DNA of 64,000 nt from positions 1-64,000 of the forward strand of contig DASUTC010000090.1 of the NCBI GenBank assembly GCA_036374795.1. Reading direction: 5' to 3'. The notes below the pieces were generated by a model. It was not told the origin of the DNA. It was given only the letters and a program-made list of their open reading frames with translations, and ran no database searches. Origin of the DNA: Herpetosiphonaceae bacterium (GTDB lineage Bacteria > Chloroflexota > Chloroflexia > Chloroflexales > Kallotenuaceae). This document shows, piece after piece, positions 16,916 through 26,286 of this stretch (positions are counted from its first letter, which is position 1; each line of letters starts with the position of its first letter). The position numbers were made by a program, and so were the translations under genes.

Positions 16916-19168
16916 TCAAGAATCTTCCGCCAGAGCGTGCCCGGCAGGACCCGCCTGCGCCATGATCTTGGCAATGGGCCGGAGATCGAGCCACCACTGC
17001 TCGCGCGGTCGCCGCGCCCTGGCGTCGAGCATGTGCGGCAGATCCTCAAGCCGGTGGAACCGTGCCTCACCCTCCTGCATCCCAATGAACGCCGCCCCCG
17101 CTACGGCCTTGCCAACTTCGTCGATCAGCCAGTCAATGCAGGCCGCCGCCAGCCGTGTCGCGTGGATTCGGTCGAAGGGCGTTGGATTGCCGCCTTGCTG
17201 GAGATGGCCCAGGATGGCCTGCCCGACATCAAACAGGCTGCCGCCCTCTTCCTCAAACAGCGCGGCGATGAAGCCGGTGGTGTAGACCGGGTTGGCGGAA
17301 TCATTGCGCACGATCAGGCTGAGCCGCTTGCCCTGTTGGAAGTTCTGGATCAGATTCGCCACATCGCGCGCGAGGTCGTGCAAGGTGATCCCTTCTTCCG
17401 GCAGATAGATCCGCTCGGCGCCGGTTGCCATGCCGCTCATCAACGCCAGGTAGCCTGAGTCACGCCCCATCACCTCGACGACGTAGGTGCGGCGATGCGC
17501 CACGGCGGACTGTTTGATCTTATCGACCGCTTCCACAATGTTGTTGAGCGCCGTATCCGCCCCGATGCTCAGCTCGGAGCCGGGCAGGTCGTTGTTGATC
17601 GAGGCCGGTAAGCAGACGATCGGCAGGCGAAAGACCGGAAACGCGGCGCGCTGCCGCACCAGCTGGTAGGCGGCCTGGTAGGCCGACCAGCCGCCGATGA
17701 TTAGCAGCCCATCGATCGCATGTGCCTCGATCGTGCGGGCGATGGCGGCGAAATCATCGTCCTGCGGGATGGTCCGATTGGTTCCCAGCTCGGCCCCACC
17801 CCAGGACACCCATCCGTTGACGCTCAACCACTCTAGCTCCTGGATCTCGCCACGTATCAGACCCTCGACGCCGTTGCCGACGCCGAGCATCTGATGGCCC
17901 TGGTCGATTCCGAGTCTGACCGCCGCGCGCACCGCCGTGTTCATTCCGGGCGCCAGCGTGCCAGCGTGCATCACCGCCAGGCGAAAGCGCGGCTGCGTCT
18001 CGGTCGGTTGGTGCGGCAGCGCGCGCACGAGCGTCTGGTGGGTGCGGTAGGCCGCCTTGAAGCTGCGGCCACGCAGATCCATCGCCCGCTCATAGTCGTG
18101 CGCCGCGATCGCCGCCGCCACCGCATGCGTCTGCTCCACACAGTGCATCAGGGGCGTCCGGGTAATGCGGTTGCCGCGAATGCCGAAGACCTGCGGCTCG
18201 CTCGTCGCGCTGTCGTCCAGCAGATGCTCGACGGCAGCATAGCCGAGGATTGTGCTCAAGTTGCGATCGAAGGCGCTGGGACTACCGCCGCGCTGCACAT
18301 GACCGAGAATCGTCACGCGGGTATCGTCGCCGGTGCGCGCTTCCAATACCTGCTTGACATAGGCGCTGCTGATCGGGTTGCCGTGCCGGTCCTGCGCGCC
18401 CTCGGCCACGATCACGATCGTGTCGCGCCGACCTGCGGCACGGCCAGCCTTGAGGCGTCGACACATCGTCTCCTCCCAATCGTCCACATCCGGCGGACTC
18501 TCCGGGATCAGCACCCACTCGGCCCCCGTTGCGAGCGCCGCCATGACTGCCAGGTAGCCGCAGTGGCGGCCCATGACTTCGACGACGAAGCTTCGCTGAT
18601 GGCTGGCTGCCGTGCTGCTGATCGCGTCGATCGCGTCGGTGATGCGGTGTAGCGCCGTATCCGCGCCGATCGTCATATCGGTGCCAAACATATCGTTGTC
18701 GATCGAGCCGACCAGCCCGGCGATGCGCAGCTCGCGATGGCGCTCAGCCAGCGCCGGCGCGACGGCACCCTGCTGCATCAGCGCATCCAGGATCTGCGGC
18801 CACTCCTGGCGAAAGATGTTGGCGCCGGTAAGGCTCCCGTCGCCGCCGATCACCACAAGGCTATCGATCTCGCGCTCCAGCAAGTTGCGGACGGCGGTCA
18901 TGCGTCCCTCGGCGGTGCGAAAAGCGGCGCTCCGGGCGGTGCCAATCACGGTGCCACCCCGATGCAAGATACCGCCAACCGCGCTCCACGTCAGTTTGCG
19001 GATCCGCTCGCCCCCATCGACCATCCCCTGGTAGCCCTCGTAGATGGCGTAGACCTCCACACCACGGTTGAGCGCCGTGCGGACGACCGCACGGACCGCC
19101 GCATTCATGCCCTGCGCATCGCCCCCACTGGTCAGGACCCCCAGGCTTCGCTTACTGTTGGTTGACAT
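16916..19168 (-). CDS. tandem-fused (eukaryote-like) 6-phosphofructokinase with a degenerate second half
   Basis: The start at 19168 (MSTNSKRSLG) has GAGAGG upstream. The 750-residue protein is two fused PFK domains, twice the normal bacterial size. The N-half (about 1-395) keeps GVLTSGGDAQGMNAA, GGDGS at 108-112, SIDND at 155-159 with the catalytic Asp at 157, EVMGRHCGYLA and GHVQRGGSPSAFDR, so it should phosphorylate fructose 6-phosphate. In the C-half, GGDGS is replaced by GGWSA (about 492-496) and the catalytic motif reads SINND, with Asn525 in place of the catalytic Asp. EVMGRDSGYLA and GHLQQGGNPTPFDR remain. Loss of catalysis in the C-half with retention of sugar-phosphate motifs is the pattern of animal and fungal PFKs, where that half became an effector site. 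Allosteric control is therefore likely, but inferred. Confidence 0.93.
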   Translation of the reverse strand: MSTNSKRSLGVLTSGGDAQGMNAAVRAVVRTALNRGVEVYAIYEGYQGMVDGGERIRKLTWSAVGGILHRGGTVIGTARSAAFRTAEGRMTAVRNLLEREIDSLVVIGGDGSLTGANIFRQEWPQILDALMQQGAVAPALAERHRELRIAGLVGSIDNDMFGTDMTIGADTALHRITDAIDAISSTAASHQRSFVVEVMGRHCGYLAVMAALATGAEWVLIPESPPDVDDWEETMCRRLKAGRAAGRRDTIVIVAEGAQDRHGNPISSAYVKQVLEARTGDDTRVTILGHVQRGGSPSAFDRNLSTILGYAAVEHLLDDSATSEPQVFGIRGNRITRTPLMHCVEQTHAVAAAIAAHDYERAMDLRGRSFKAAYRTHQTLVRALPHQPTETQPRFRLAVMHAGTLAPGMNTAVRAAVRLGIDQGHQMLGVGNGVEGLIRGEIQELEWLSVNGWVSWGGAELGTNRTIPQDDDFAAIARTIEAHAIDGLLIIGGWSAYQAAYQLVRQRAAFPVFRLPIVCLPASINNDLPGSELSIGADTALNNIVEAVDKIKQSAVAHRRTYVVEVMGRDSGYLALMSGMATGAERIYLPEEGITLHDLARDVANLIQNFQQGKRLSLIVRNDSANPVYTTGFIAALFEEEGGSLFDVGQAILGHLQQGGNPTPFDRIHATRLAAACIDWLIDEVGKAVAGAAFIGMQEGEARFHRLEDLPHMLDARARRPREQWWLDLRPIAKIMAQAGPAGHALAEDS

Positions 19169-19202
19169 AATGGCTATCCTCTCGATCAGGCAGCGATCAG
19201 CG

Positions 19203-19244
19203 CTATTCTTGCGCAAACGTATGCGAATTCGCAAGTGACGGCAT
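19203..19244 (-). CDS. possible 13-residue upstream ORF before the phosphofructokinase
   Basis: On the minus strand a near-ideal ribosome binding site AAGGAGGTGA (19251-19260) lies 6 bases before an ATG at 19244. The frame codes MPSLANSHTFAQE and stops at TAG, 34 bases before the PFK start. The site is better than the one used by PFK itself, so the peptide may be translated as a leader. A 12-bp palindrome TGCGAATTCGCA (19222-19233) lies within it. No family is known to me. Confidence 0.45.
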   Translation of the reverse strand: MPSLANSHTFAQE

Positions 19245-19260
19245 GGAGCGTCACCTCCTT

Positions 19261-19729
19261 ATCCCCTCCCGATCCGACGACAGGCGCATCGTGTACACAG
19301 TGGCCCCTTGCTCGTAGGTCCTCCCAGTCGGGACTCCAGGCAGCTCAACCATGATGGAGCCGTCTCGTTGTCGCGGTCGTTGCCGCTCGGGGGCGAATGT
19401 CCTTACCATCAGGAGCGTCGATCTATTATACAAGCAGGGGGCCGAGGACGACGGCTGCTGCGGGGCGCGGAGGGCCGGGGGCTGTGGGAGCGCCACGGTG
19501 TTATTCTCACCCCCTGCCTTCCTACCGCCGCCTGCCACGCGGGTAACGGCTTCTTCGCCCCCCGTGGTCGTTCCTTTTCGCCACCCACCGCCCTGCTGTT
19601 GTATGGTGATCCTGAGCTCGGATGGGCGTTCTGCGCTCGTCTTTCCCCCACCATGCGCAGAGCGCTGCGGCCATCCCACACAACGACACCGCCTGCGGGC
19701 ATGTGTTCGCAGGCACAAGGAGGCACCTT
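19261..19729. other. divergent intergenic region between pfk and the DUF998-like gene
   Basis: No convincing gene is seen. On the minus strand a perfect TATAAT hexamer (19425-19430) could be the -10 box of the phosphofructokinase, but no good -35 is visible; it would give an untranslated leader of roughly 250 bases containing the short upstream ORF. On the plus strand AAGGAGG at 19717-19723 serves the next gene. Confidence 0.35.
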
Positions 19730-20464
19730 ATGGCGACGATAACGACACCAATGATGGCTCCCCATGTGGGACGAAGCTGGTGGCGGCAGGGCTTGCTCAG
19801 CTGCGGCATCATCGCGTCGGTGTGGTGGGTCGCGATGGACGTGGTTGGCAGCCTGCGCTATCCCGGCTACAGCTATATCGATCAAACGATCAGTGAGCTG
19901 GGGGCGGAGGGCGCGCCGACACGGGCTTTCATGACGGTGCTGAGCGGTATCCCGTACTTCGTGCTGATGATCGCCTTCGGGATAGGCATCTGGATCACGG
20001 CGGGTGGGAGACGGACTCAGCGCATCACCGCAGCTCTGTTGATTGGCGAAGTGGTGTGGGGCTTCGTCGGGGGGCTCGCCTTCCCGATGGCAACCCGCGA
20101 GGTCATCGCCGCCGGCCAGGACACGCTGCGCAACCAGATGCATGCCTGGTATGGGATCGGGATGCCGATCTTCTTCGTGCTGGCTATCGCCTTCGGGTCG
20201 CGGTTGTTCGGCACGCGGTTCTGGTACTTCTCGTATGCGACCATCCTTGTGATGCTCGTGGGTGGCCTGCTGGTGGGCTTGCAGACCAGTGCCTTGACCG
20301 TAAACCAACCGACCCCGTGGCTGGGAGTTGAGGAGCGCATGAACGCCTACGCCTCCTTGCTCTGGTTCGCGGTGCTGGCTATTGGCCTGTTGCGTGCGCG
20401 GGGTGCCACAGCGCCGAAACCCCTGGACAATCCGACGGAAACCCCGCAGCCGCAAGCACCGTGA
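19730..20464 (+). CDS. DUF998-like multi-pass membrane protein
   Basis: The ATG at 19730 is chosen because AAGGAGG lies 6 bases upstream; the frame is open further left without a site. The 244-residue protein has about six membrane helices, starting with LLSCGIIASVWWVAMDVVG. The early YPGYSYIDQTISELGAEGAPTR segment is the typical DUF998 loop (family pattern: YxxxxxxxSELGAxGAP). The function of the family is unknown. The tail (PTETPQPQAP) is Pro-rich. It stands alone, transcribed away from the phosphofructokinase. Confidence 0.8.
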   Translation: MATITTPMMAPHVGRSWWRQGLLSCGIIASVWWVAMDVVGSLRYPGYSYIDQTISELGAEGAPTRAFMTVLSGIPYFVLMIAFGIGIWITAGGRRTQRITAALLIGEVVWGFVGGLAFPMATREVIAAGQDTLRNQMHAWYGIGMPIFFVLAIAFGSRLFGTRFWYFSYATILVMLVGGLLVGLQTSALTVNQPTPWLGVEERMNAYASLLWFAVLAIGLLRARGATAPKPLDNPTETPQPQAP

Positions 20465-21076
20465 GTCGAGCAATGCGGCACGTCGGCAGGCACCACCTGA
20501 CCAGCCCGGTCAGCCTTACGCACGGTTGCAGCTAGGTTGGGTATCGGTTGAAGGTACCGTCGTAAAACTATCGTGTCTTCTGAGCGCTCGGTCGACGCCG
20601 GTGGTGGGAGCTTATCGAGTGCCATATGCGGGCGGTGCAGGCAGCATCGAGGTGTCATGGCGTTGATACGCGCTCGCGCCATCAACCAGCCAACCGGGCG
20701 AACGGATCGCTGCCTGGTGTGCCGGCTGGTATGCGATTGGGAGGCCAACGGTGCGGCGAATCACGCGAGCGCGGCGCGGTACAGGGGGTATCACCACGTG
20801 CAGCCGCGCTGGATCACGTATGGGCGGTTTTGCGGCATCGTTCCGCTGACACGCGGCACGAAGCTTGCGGACACCTGTAAGCAACTGCGCGGTCGTTCGA
20901 TCGTGCGCTGGGTCGCCACGATGCGCCGCAAGACGAGGCTGGCGGCGCTATCCGTCGGCGCGGTCGCTGCCCACCCGCCACCGCTGAACGAGCGCGCGGT
21001 GGTCTGATCGGAGGAGCGGGAGCCATGATCCGCGAGGATGCTGGCAACCGTGGGAGCGCTCGGTGAGGAGGCAGAG
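20465..21076. other. intergenic region, no supported gene
   Basis: Several overlapping open frames exist here, but none shows a recognisable family, a good ribosome binding site or a consistent composition. The last 15 bases hold the GAGGAGG site of the aldo/keto reductase. I see no tRNA, clear terminator or repeat. Confidence 0.5.
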
Positions 21077-22048
21077 ATGCAGTACACGCATTTGGGCCGC
21101 ACCGGCCTGCAGGTCAGCCGCTTGTGCCTTGGCACGATGAACTTTGGCCCGCAGACCAGCGAGGCGGACAGCTTCGCGATCATGGATCGGGCGCTGGAGC
21201 TGGGCATCAACTTCTTCGACACGGCCAATGTCTACGGCTGGAAGCTCGGCGAAGGCGTCACCGAGCAGATCATTGGCCGTTGGCTGGCGCAGGGTGGTGG
21301 ACGGCGCGACCAGGTCGTCCTGGCGACCAAGGTCTACAACGCGATGGGCGAGCGATCCAACGAGCGTGGCTTGTCGGCCTACCACATCCGTAAGGCGTGC
21401 GAGGACAGCCTACGACGCCTCCAGACCGACCACATCGACCTGTACCAGATGCACCATATCGAGCGCACGACGCCCTGGGAGGAGATCTGGCAGGCGATGG
21501 AGATCCTGGTCCAGCAGGGCAAAGTTCTCTACGTGGGCAGCAGCAACTTTGCGGGCTGGGATCTGGCGACCGCCCAATGCACAGCCACCGCGCGGCACTT
21601 CATGGGCCTGGTTTCGGAACAGAGCCTTTACAACCTCAACGCCCGCATGATCGAGCTGGAAGTGATTCCGGCGTGTCGTCACTATGGCCTTGGGCTGATC
21701 CCCTGGAGTCCCCTGGCGGGCGGGCTGCTCGGCGGCGCGCTCCAGCAGGCGAGCGCGGGGCGACGCGCCGATCCCGGCAGGCAGCAGGAGATCGAGCAGC
21801 GCCGCTCCCAGCTCGAAGCCTACGAGGATCTCTGTCAGGGCCTGGGCGAGTCGCCGGCGGATGTCGCGCTGGCCTGGCTGCTCCACAATCCGGTGGTCAC
21901 TGGGCCGATCATCGGGCCGCGTACGCTCGACCAGCTCGACGGCAGCCTGCGCGCGCTTGAGATCCAGCTATCGCCGGAAACGCTGACGCGGCTCGACGAG
22001 ATCTGGCCGGGGCCGGGGGGGGAAGCGCCGAATGCGTATGCCTGGTGA
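21077..22048 (+). CDS. aldo/keto reductase (AKR family)
   Basis: 323 residues from the ATG at 21077, preceded by GAGGAGGC. The protein starts MQYTHLGRTGLQVSRLCLGTM, the standard AKR opening. The catalytic tetrad can be placed: Asp and Tyr in FFDTANVYG, Lys in VVLATKVY, His in LYQMHHIERTTPWEEI. The late segment PIIGPRTLDQLDGSLRALE is the usual cofactor-binding end. It would reduce a carbonyl or sugar aldehyde with NADPH; the substrate is unknown. The upstream in-frame start at 21038 lacks a site. Confidence 0.9.
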   Translation: MQYTHLGRTGLQVSRLCLGTMNFGPQTSEADSFAIMDRALELGINFFDTANVYGWKLGEGVTEQIIGRWLAQGGGRRDQVVLATKVYNAMGERSNERGLSAYHIRKACEDSLRRLQTDHIDLYQMHHIERTTPWEEIWQAMEILVQQGKVLYVGSSNFAGWDLATAQCTATARHFMGLVSEQSLYNLNARMIELEVIPACRHYGLGLIPWSPLAGGLLGGALQQASAGRRADPGRQQEIEQRRSQLEAYEDLCQGLGESPADVALAWLLHNPVVTGPIIGPRTLDQLDGSLRALEIQLSPETLTRLDEIWPGPGGEAPNAYAW

Positions 22049-22190
22049 TCGCACCGACCGTCTCCGGCACGGCGTCTGGGTCTGCCGCAGCATCACGGGA
22101 GCCGGTCGCGTGCGGCGTGAGCGCCAGTCTTTCTTGGAGTTTCCTGCCATACAGTATGTGTGCCAGGTATGAGGAAACCGTAGCCCTGCA

Positions 22191-22248
22191 TGCAGCGACC
22201 AATGACGCTGGCCGTATTCGGATCATTCCTAACGCCTTGGTCGCTGCA
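22191..22248. repeat. inverted repeat with perfect 12-bp arms between convergent genes
   Basis: TGCAGCGACCAA (22191-22202) is matched exactly by its reverse complement TTGGTCGCTGCA (22237-22248), with a 34-base loop. It lies in the 340-base gap (22049-22388) between the aldo/keto reductase and the convergent lyase gene. It could fold in RNA of either direction or be a trace of a small mobile element. Nothing else was recognised in that gap. Confidence 0.6.
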
Positions 22249-22388
22249 ACCAGTGGGTAGATCAGCTTCATCGCGCGTACAATTGGAGGCCATGCGGGCG
22301 GGAGGTCGCTCACCCCGCCCGATCGCCGCGCAAGACACGCCAGACAGGACCGCTCTCCCGAAGGCTGTCCCGTCCCACGCCGCACCTC

Positions 22389-25300
22389 CTACTCCTGCGT
22401 GTGAACGATCTGCACCAGGTCACTCCCGGCGAAGGCGCGACCGTCGACGAAGTAGCCGATGATGCTCACCTCGACGCTGCCGCTATACCCGGCGAGGACG
22501 CTCCCGAACGCACGACCATCAACCTTGAGCATCAGATCAGGAATCCCGTTGCCGTTGTAGTCGCCCCGCTCCATCGGGGATGGCTGCACCTCGATCGCCT
22601 TGCCGTCGGCGAAGACGCGCACCGTGGAGCCGACTACATGTGCTACATCGTCGCCGTGAGGAAGCTCGACATACAGCGTCGCGCTGCGCGGGCTTGTATT
22701 GGGCGTCTTGACGTTCCAGACGTCGGGATCGATGTCGACCGAGGCTGGAACTACCGAGCCTGTGCGTATGCGTGGCCGCGCAGGCTGCGCCATGCCTTCG
22801 CCCAGATAGTAGCTGACGTGCGGCGGCTGGTTGTAGCCGATGTTCTGCCACGCAATGCCCAGCCGGTACACCGGATCGTGCATCAGCGTTGTGAAGCGGT
22901 GCTCCGTGACGTAGGGTGTCGTGAACAACCGCAGCGCGCTGCTGTCCTCGGTTCGCCAGATCACCTCCTCGCGCCAGTCGCCCAGGATGTCGGCCTGGAG
23001 GCTGGGATTTCCCTTCGTCCCGTTGTTCGAGTACGTTCCCTCGGCGGTCAGCAGGTTAACCGTCCGGCTATTCTGGTAATCCCACTTGCCGATCGTGCCG
23101 ACGCCCGCGCCGAGTGCATCTGCATAGCTATGGTCGAGCACTTCGCGGAGCAGATCGCCGTCCCACCAGATCGCGAAGTTGGCGGGCGGAATGCTGGTGG
23201 AGAGTTTCTGGCCCTGGGCGGTGTAGAGGCCACCGACCGGACTATTCCACGCACCGCTGATCGCCCACGCCTCAGCACCGTTGTGACGCGGATCGACGTC
23301 GGCGGCCACGCCACGGCCAGTGTCCTGCCCGGTGAAGACGCCCCAGATCGTCTCGCCGGTGTCGGCGTCACGGAACTCGATCCCAGAGCGCGCATTTCGG
23401 TCCTCGTGGACCTGGAACACCTCCAGACCGGGCCGCGCAGGGTCGAGATCGCTCAGGTGCATCGCGTCGCCGTGGCCCAGGCCGGTGGTGTAGAGCGGGG
23501 TGCCGTCGTCGTCCACCGCCATCGCGCCATAGGTGATCTCATCGTGTCCATCGCCATCGACATCGGCAACGCTGAGATTATGATTGCCTTGCCCGGCGTA
23601 GGCGCTGCCTGCCACGTTGCTATCGAAGACCCACCGCTTCGTAAGCTGCCCATCGCGCCAGTCGTAGGCCGCCAGAACTGTCCGCGTGTAGTAGCCGCGC
23701 GCCATCACAAAGCTCGGTCGTTCGCCGTCGAGATACGCCACGCCCGCCAGGAAGCGGTCGACCCGGTTGCCGTAGCTGTCGCCCCAGGCGCTCACGTTCC
23801 CACGCGGCGGCTCGTAGTTCGTCGTCGCCAGCGCGCGCCCGGTCGCTCCGTCGAAGACCGTCAGATATTCCGGCCCCGACAGAATGTAGCCGCTGGCGTT
23901 GCGGTAGTCGGCTGCGGCATTCCCGATCACGGCTCCCGCTCCGTCCGTCGTGCCGTCGGCGGTCTTCGCCACCACCTCAGCCCTACCATCGCCGTCGAAA
24001 TCGTAGACCAGGAACTGCGTGTAGTGCGCGCCAGCGCGAATGTTCTTGCCGAGGCCGATCCGCCACAGCCGCGCACCTGCAAGCGTGTAAGCGTCGAGGA
24101 AGACGTCGCCGGTGTAACCTGCCTGCGAGTTATCCTTTGAGTTGGACGGGTCCCACTTGAGCACGATCTCGTACTGCCCATCGCCGTCGAGATCGCCGAC
24201 GCTGGCGTCATTCGCGCGGTAGCTGTAGGCGACACCATCCGGCGTTGTGCCGTCGGCAGGCCGCTGGAGCGGAATGTCACGGTAGTTGGTTGCCCACACG
24301 CCCACGCTCTCCGAGCTTGCCTGCTCGGTCCCGTTGACGATCGCCCGTACCGAGTAGGTCGCGCTGTCGGCTCCGGTCGCATCGAGATAGGTGGTGCTCG
24401 ACGTGATCGGCGTGGGATGTACCATCTGTCCATCGCGGTACAGGTTGAAGGCGATATTCGGCGGATCGGTACCGAGCATGCGCCAGCTCACCAGCACGCC
24501 GCCGTCGACGCGCACGGCAACCAGGCCACGGTCGAGCTGCTCCATCTGCCGCAGGGGAGTCCTGGTGATCGGCGTGCGGAGGATGTTCGATGGGCTGGAC
24601 AATCCGCCCTGGTTTACGGCGACGACGTGATAATATGCGTTCGCCGTTTTCGGCGTCGTGCTATCGGCGTAGGTCGGCTCCACGGTGGTCGCGACCTTGA
24701 CGAACGGGCCATCTGCGGCGCTCGACTGGTACACATAGTAGCGCAGCGCATCGGCAACCGCGTTCCATGCAAGCGTGATCGTGTCCTGCCGCGCCGCTTC
24801 GATGCGCAGACCTGTTGGCGCGCGTGGTGCCGGTACCGTGGTGTCTTTCACGGCGACAGTCAGCGGCTCGCTCTGGGCCGACTCGATCCCCGTGCTGCCG
24901 ACCTGCGTGACCGTATACACATAGGTCAGTCCCAGCTCGACGCTCGTATCGGTGTATGCGGTGTTGGGCGAGCTGCCGATCCGGATAAAGGCTGTCTGGC
25001 CTGCGAGCGCGCGGTAGATACGGTAGCTGGCCGCGCCGTCCACGGCATCCCAGCCGATCGTCACCGACGGCTCGGTGGTCGGGGACATTCCAACAATATG
25101 CAGGCCGGCTGGCGCGAAGGATGGAACGATCTCGATCGCGTTAACGCGACCATCCCGGCCAAAGCTGAAGTTCATCTGGCCGTCCGCCACGTTGACAATC
25201 GTAGTCAGCGCAGAGAAATTGCCGGTCGTCGACGAGATCGTGCCCCGCGCTACGCCCTCGATCGCGACGGTGGTTGCATTGGACGCGATGTGGTCGCCGG

Positions 25301-25658
25301 AGATAACGTTGACGGCGTAGTCGCCGCTCGGCAGGTCAACCGTGAAGCCGTAGGTGCCGTTGGTAAAATCGCGGCGCAGATCGTCAGGCGCGCCTCGGTC
25401 GCGAAAGGTCGCCGTACCTTCGATCCCAAATCCGCGCTCGGCGGTGTAGAGCATCGTGTTCGTAACCTGCTGATACCCCGCCGCGACCGGACTCGATGCT
25501 GAGCCAAAGTCGAAGTTCAGGTTCATGACCGTCGCTGATGACGATGCTGCCAGCGCCGTGGCGCTGCTGCCCGCGACGCTCAACGGCACGGTCGTCACCA
25601 TCAGAATCGCGGAGACAACGATCTGGATCGCTCGAAGGATCGTATGGCGCTGCTTCAC
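22389..25658 (-). CDS. secreted rhamnogalacturonan lyase, PL11-type, with N-terminal carbohydrate-binding-like and two FnIII domains
   Basis: 1089 residues. A signal peptide occupies about 1-37. Residues about 43-178 form a jelly-roll-like module (LNFDFGSASSPVAAGY to FGRDGRVNAIEIVP). Two fibronectin III domains follow at about 180-270 and 278-363 (VTIGWDAVDGAASYRIYRA; ITLAWNAVADALRYYVYQS). From about 368 the YesW/YesX-type catalytic propeller begins with QMEQLDRGLVAV, followed by DLDGDGQYEIVLKWDPSNS, DFDGDGRAEVVAKTADG, DVDGDGHDEITYG and GHGDAMHLSDLDP. The repeated DxDGDG loops bind calcium in this family. It would cleave the rhamnose-galacturonate backbone of pectin outside the cell. GGAGG lies upstream of the start. 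Confidence 0.92.
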   Translation of the reverse strand: MKQRHTILRAIQIVVSAILMVTTVPLSVAGSSATALAASSSATVMNLNFDFGSASSPVAAGYQQVTNTMLYTAERGFGIEGTATFRDRGAPDDLRRDFTNGTYGFTVDLPSGDYAVNVISGDHIASNATTVAIEGVARGTISSTTGNFSALTTIVNVADGQMNFSFGRDGRVNAIEIVPSFAPAGLHIVGMSPTTEPSVTIGWDAVDGAASYRIYRALAGQTAFIRIGSSPNTAYTDTSVELGLTYVYTVTQVGSTGIESAQSEPLTVAVKDTTVPAPRAPTGLRIEAARQDTITLAWNAVADALRYYVYQSSAADGPFVKVATTVEPTYADSTTPKTANAYYHVVAVNQGGLSSPSNILRTPITRTPLRQMEQLDRGLVAVRVDGGVLVSWRMLGTDPPNIAFNLYRDGQMVHPTPITSSTTYLDATGADSATYSVRAIVNGTEQASSESVGVWATNYRDIPLQRPADGTTPDGVAYSYRANDASVGDLDGDGQYEIVLKWDPSNSKDNSQAGYTGDVFLDAYTLAGARLWRIGLGKNIRAGAHYTQFLVYDFDGDGRAEVVAKTADGTTDGAGAVIGNAAADYRNASGYILSGPEYLTVFDGATGRALATTNYEPPRGNVSAWGDSYGNRVDRFLAGVAYLDGERPSFVMARGYYTRTVLAAYDWRDGQLTKRWVFDSNVAGSAYAGQGNHNLSVADVDGDGHDEITYGAMAVDDDGTPLYTTGLGHGDAMHLSDLDPARPGLEVFQVHEDRNARSGIEFRDADTGETIWGVFTGQDTGRGVAADVDPRHNGAEAWAISGAWNSPVGGLYTAQGQKLSTSIPPANFAIWWDGDLLREVLDHSYADALGAGVGTIGKWDYQNSRTVNLLTAEGTYSNNGTKGNPSLQADILGDWREEVIWRTEDSSALRLFTTPYVTEHRFTTLMHDPVYRLGIAWQNIGYNQPPHVSYYLGEGMAQPARPRIRTGSVVPASVDIDPDVWNVKTPNTSPRSATLYVELPHGDDVAHVVGSTVRVFADGKAIEVQPSPMERGDYNGNGIPDLMLKVDGRAFGSVLAGYSGSVEVSIIGYFVDGRAFAGSDLVQIVHTQE

Positions 25659-25776
25659 TAGCTACCTCCTTAGTCTTAGTTCGTCGGCTTGACCGCCTAT
25701 CGCTGCGATCATTCCTTAGCGGTCCTGGCACGCTTGAAGTGGCTGGGGATGTCGAGGGCCTGCGGGCGAAGGAAAA

Positions 25777-25820
25777 TTAGATATTATATATAATTGGATG
25801 ATATAATATATAATATAGCT
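25777..25820. promoter_or_regulatory. AT-rich imperfect inverted repeat upstream of the PL11 gene
   Basis: A 44-base run of almost pure A/T stands in otherwise G+C-rich DNA. It contains ATATTATATA and, about 20 bases on, its complement TATATAATAT, centred near a TTGGATGA core. It lies about 120 bases upstream of the lyase start. It could be an operator, a promoter UP element or a melting site. No regulator gene is adjacent. Confidence 0.4.
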
Positions 25821-26286
25821 GATGATTTGTCAATGGTGCTGGCGAACGACAATCGTTTCAGGTCATTGCGAGCGCGTATCGTCGAGGAGGCGACTCAGCA
25901 GCCTTCTGGTGTAATGCCGTGGTCGCGGCGGTGCTTATCCCGCTGGCGTGGCGATCTTCTCGGACGCGCCCGGCACCCGCGCGAACGCACGCCACGCAGC
26001 GGCAGGAGGTGAGCCACCCCCGTGGCTGGATGGGGCAGCGTCCGTGGATCTCGCACAGCCCCACACGAGCGCTCCGATGATTTTTGGTTCACGCCCGCAT
26101 TGATCTTCCATGGAACCGGTCCGCGTGATCTACGGTCGTGAACCACGCCGCCTGTTGCGGCGTACGATCTGCCGATGCTCGACGATACATCTGCTGGGCC
26201 GCGATCCACCGCGCCGGGTGCGCGTCCGCGGACATACCGCCTCCGACCGACGACCTTCGGACAGCACGCGCACGGGAAAGGTTGAC
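25821..26286. other. intergenic region, no supported gene
   Basis: Short overlapping frames are present on both strands, but none is recognisable or has a good ribosome binding site. AAAGG at about 26278-26282 probably serves the following gene. Confidence 0.45.

Noticed and set aside
20573-21007. 144-codon ORF before the aldo/keto reductase
   Set aside because: High Arg/Cys composition, no recognisable domain and no good ribosome binding site; probably a chance frame in G+C-rich DNA.
22401-24140. 579-codon plus-strand ORF opposite the PL11 gene
   Set aside because: It is antisense to a clearly real lyase, with Arg/Val-rich shadow composition and no domain.
25794-26012. 72-codon plus-strand ORF starting in the AT-rich island
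   Set aside because: No ribosome binding site, no family match, and its start lies inside the regulatory-looking repeat.
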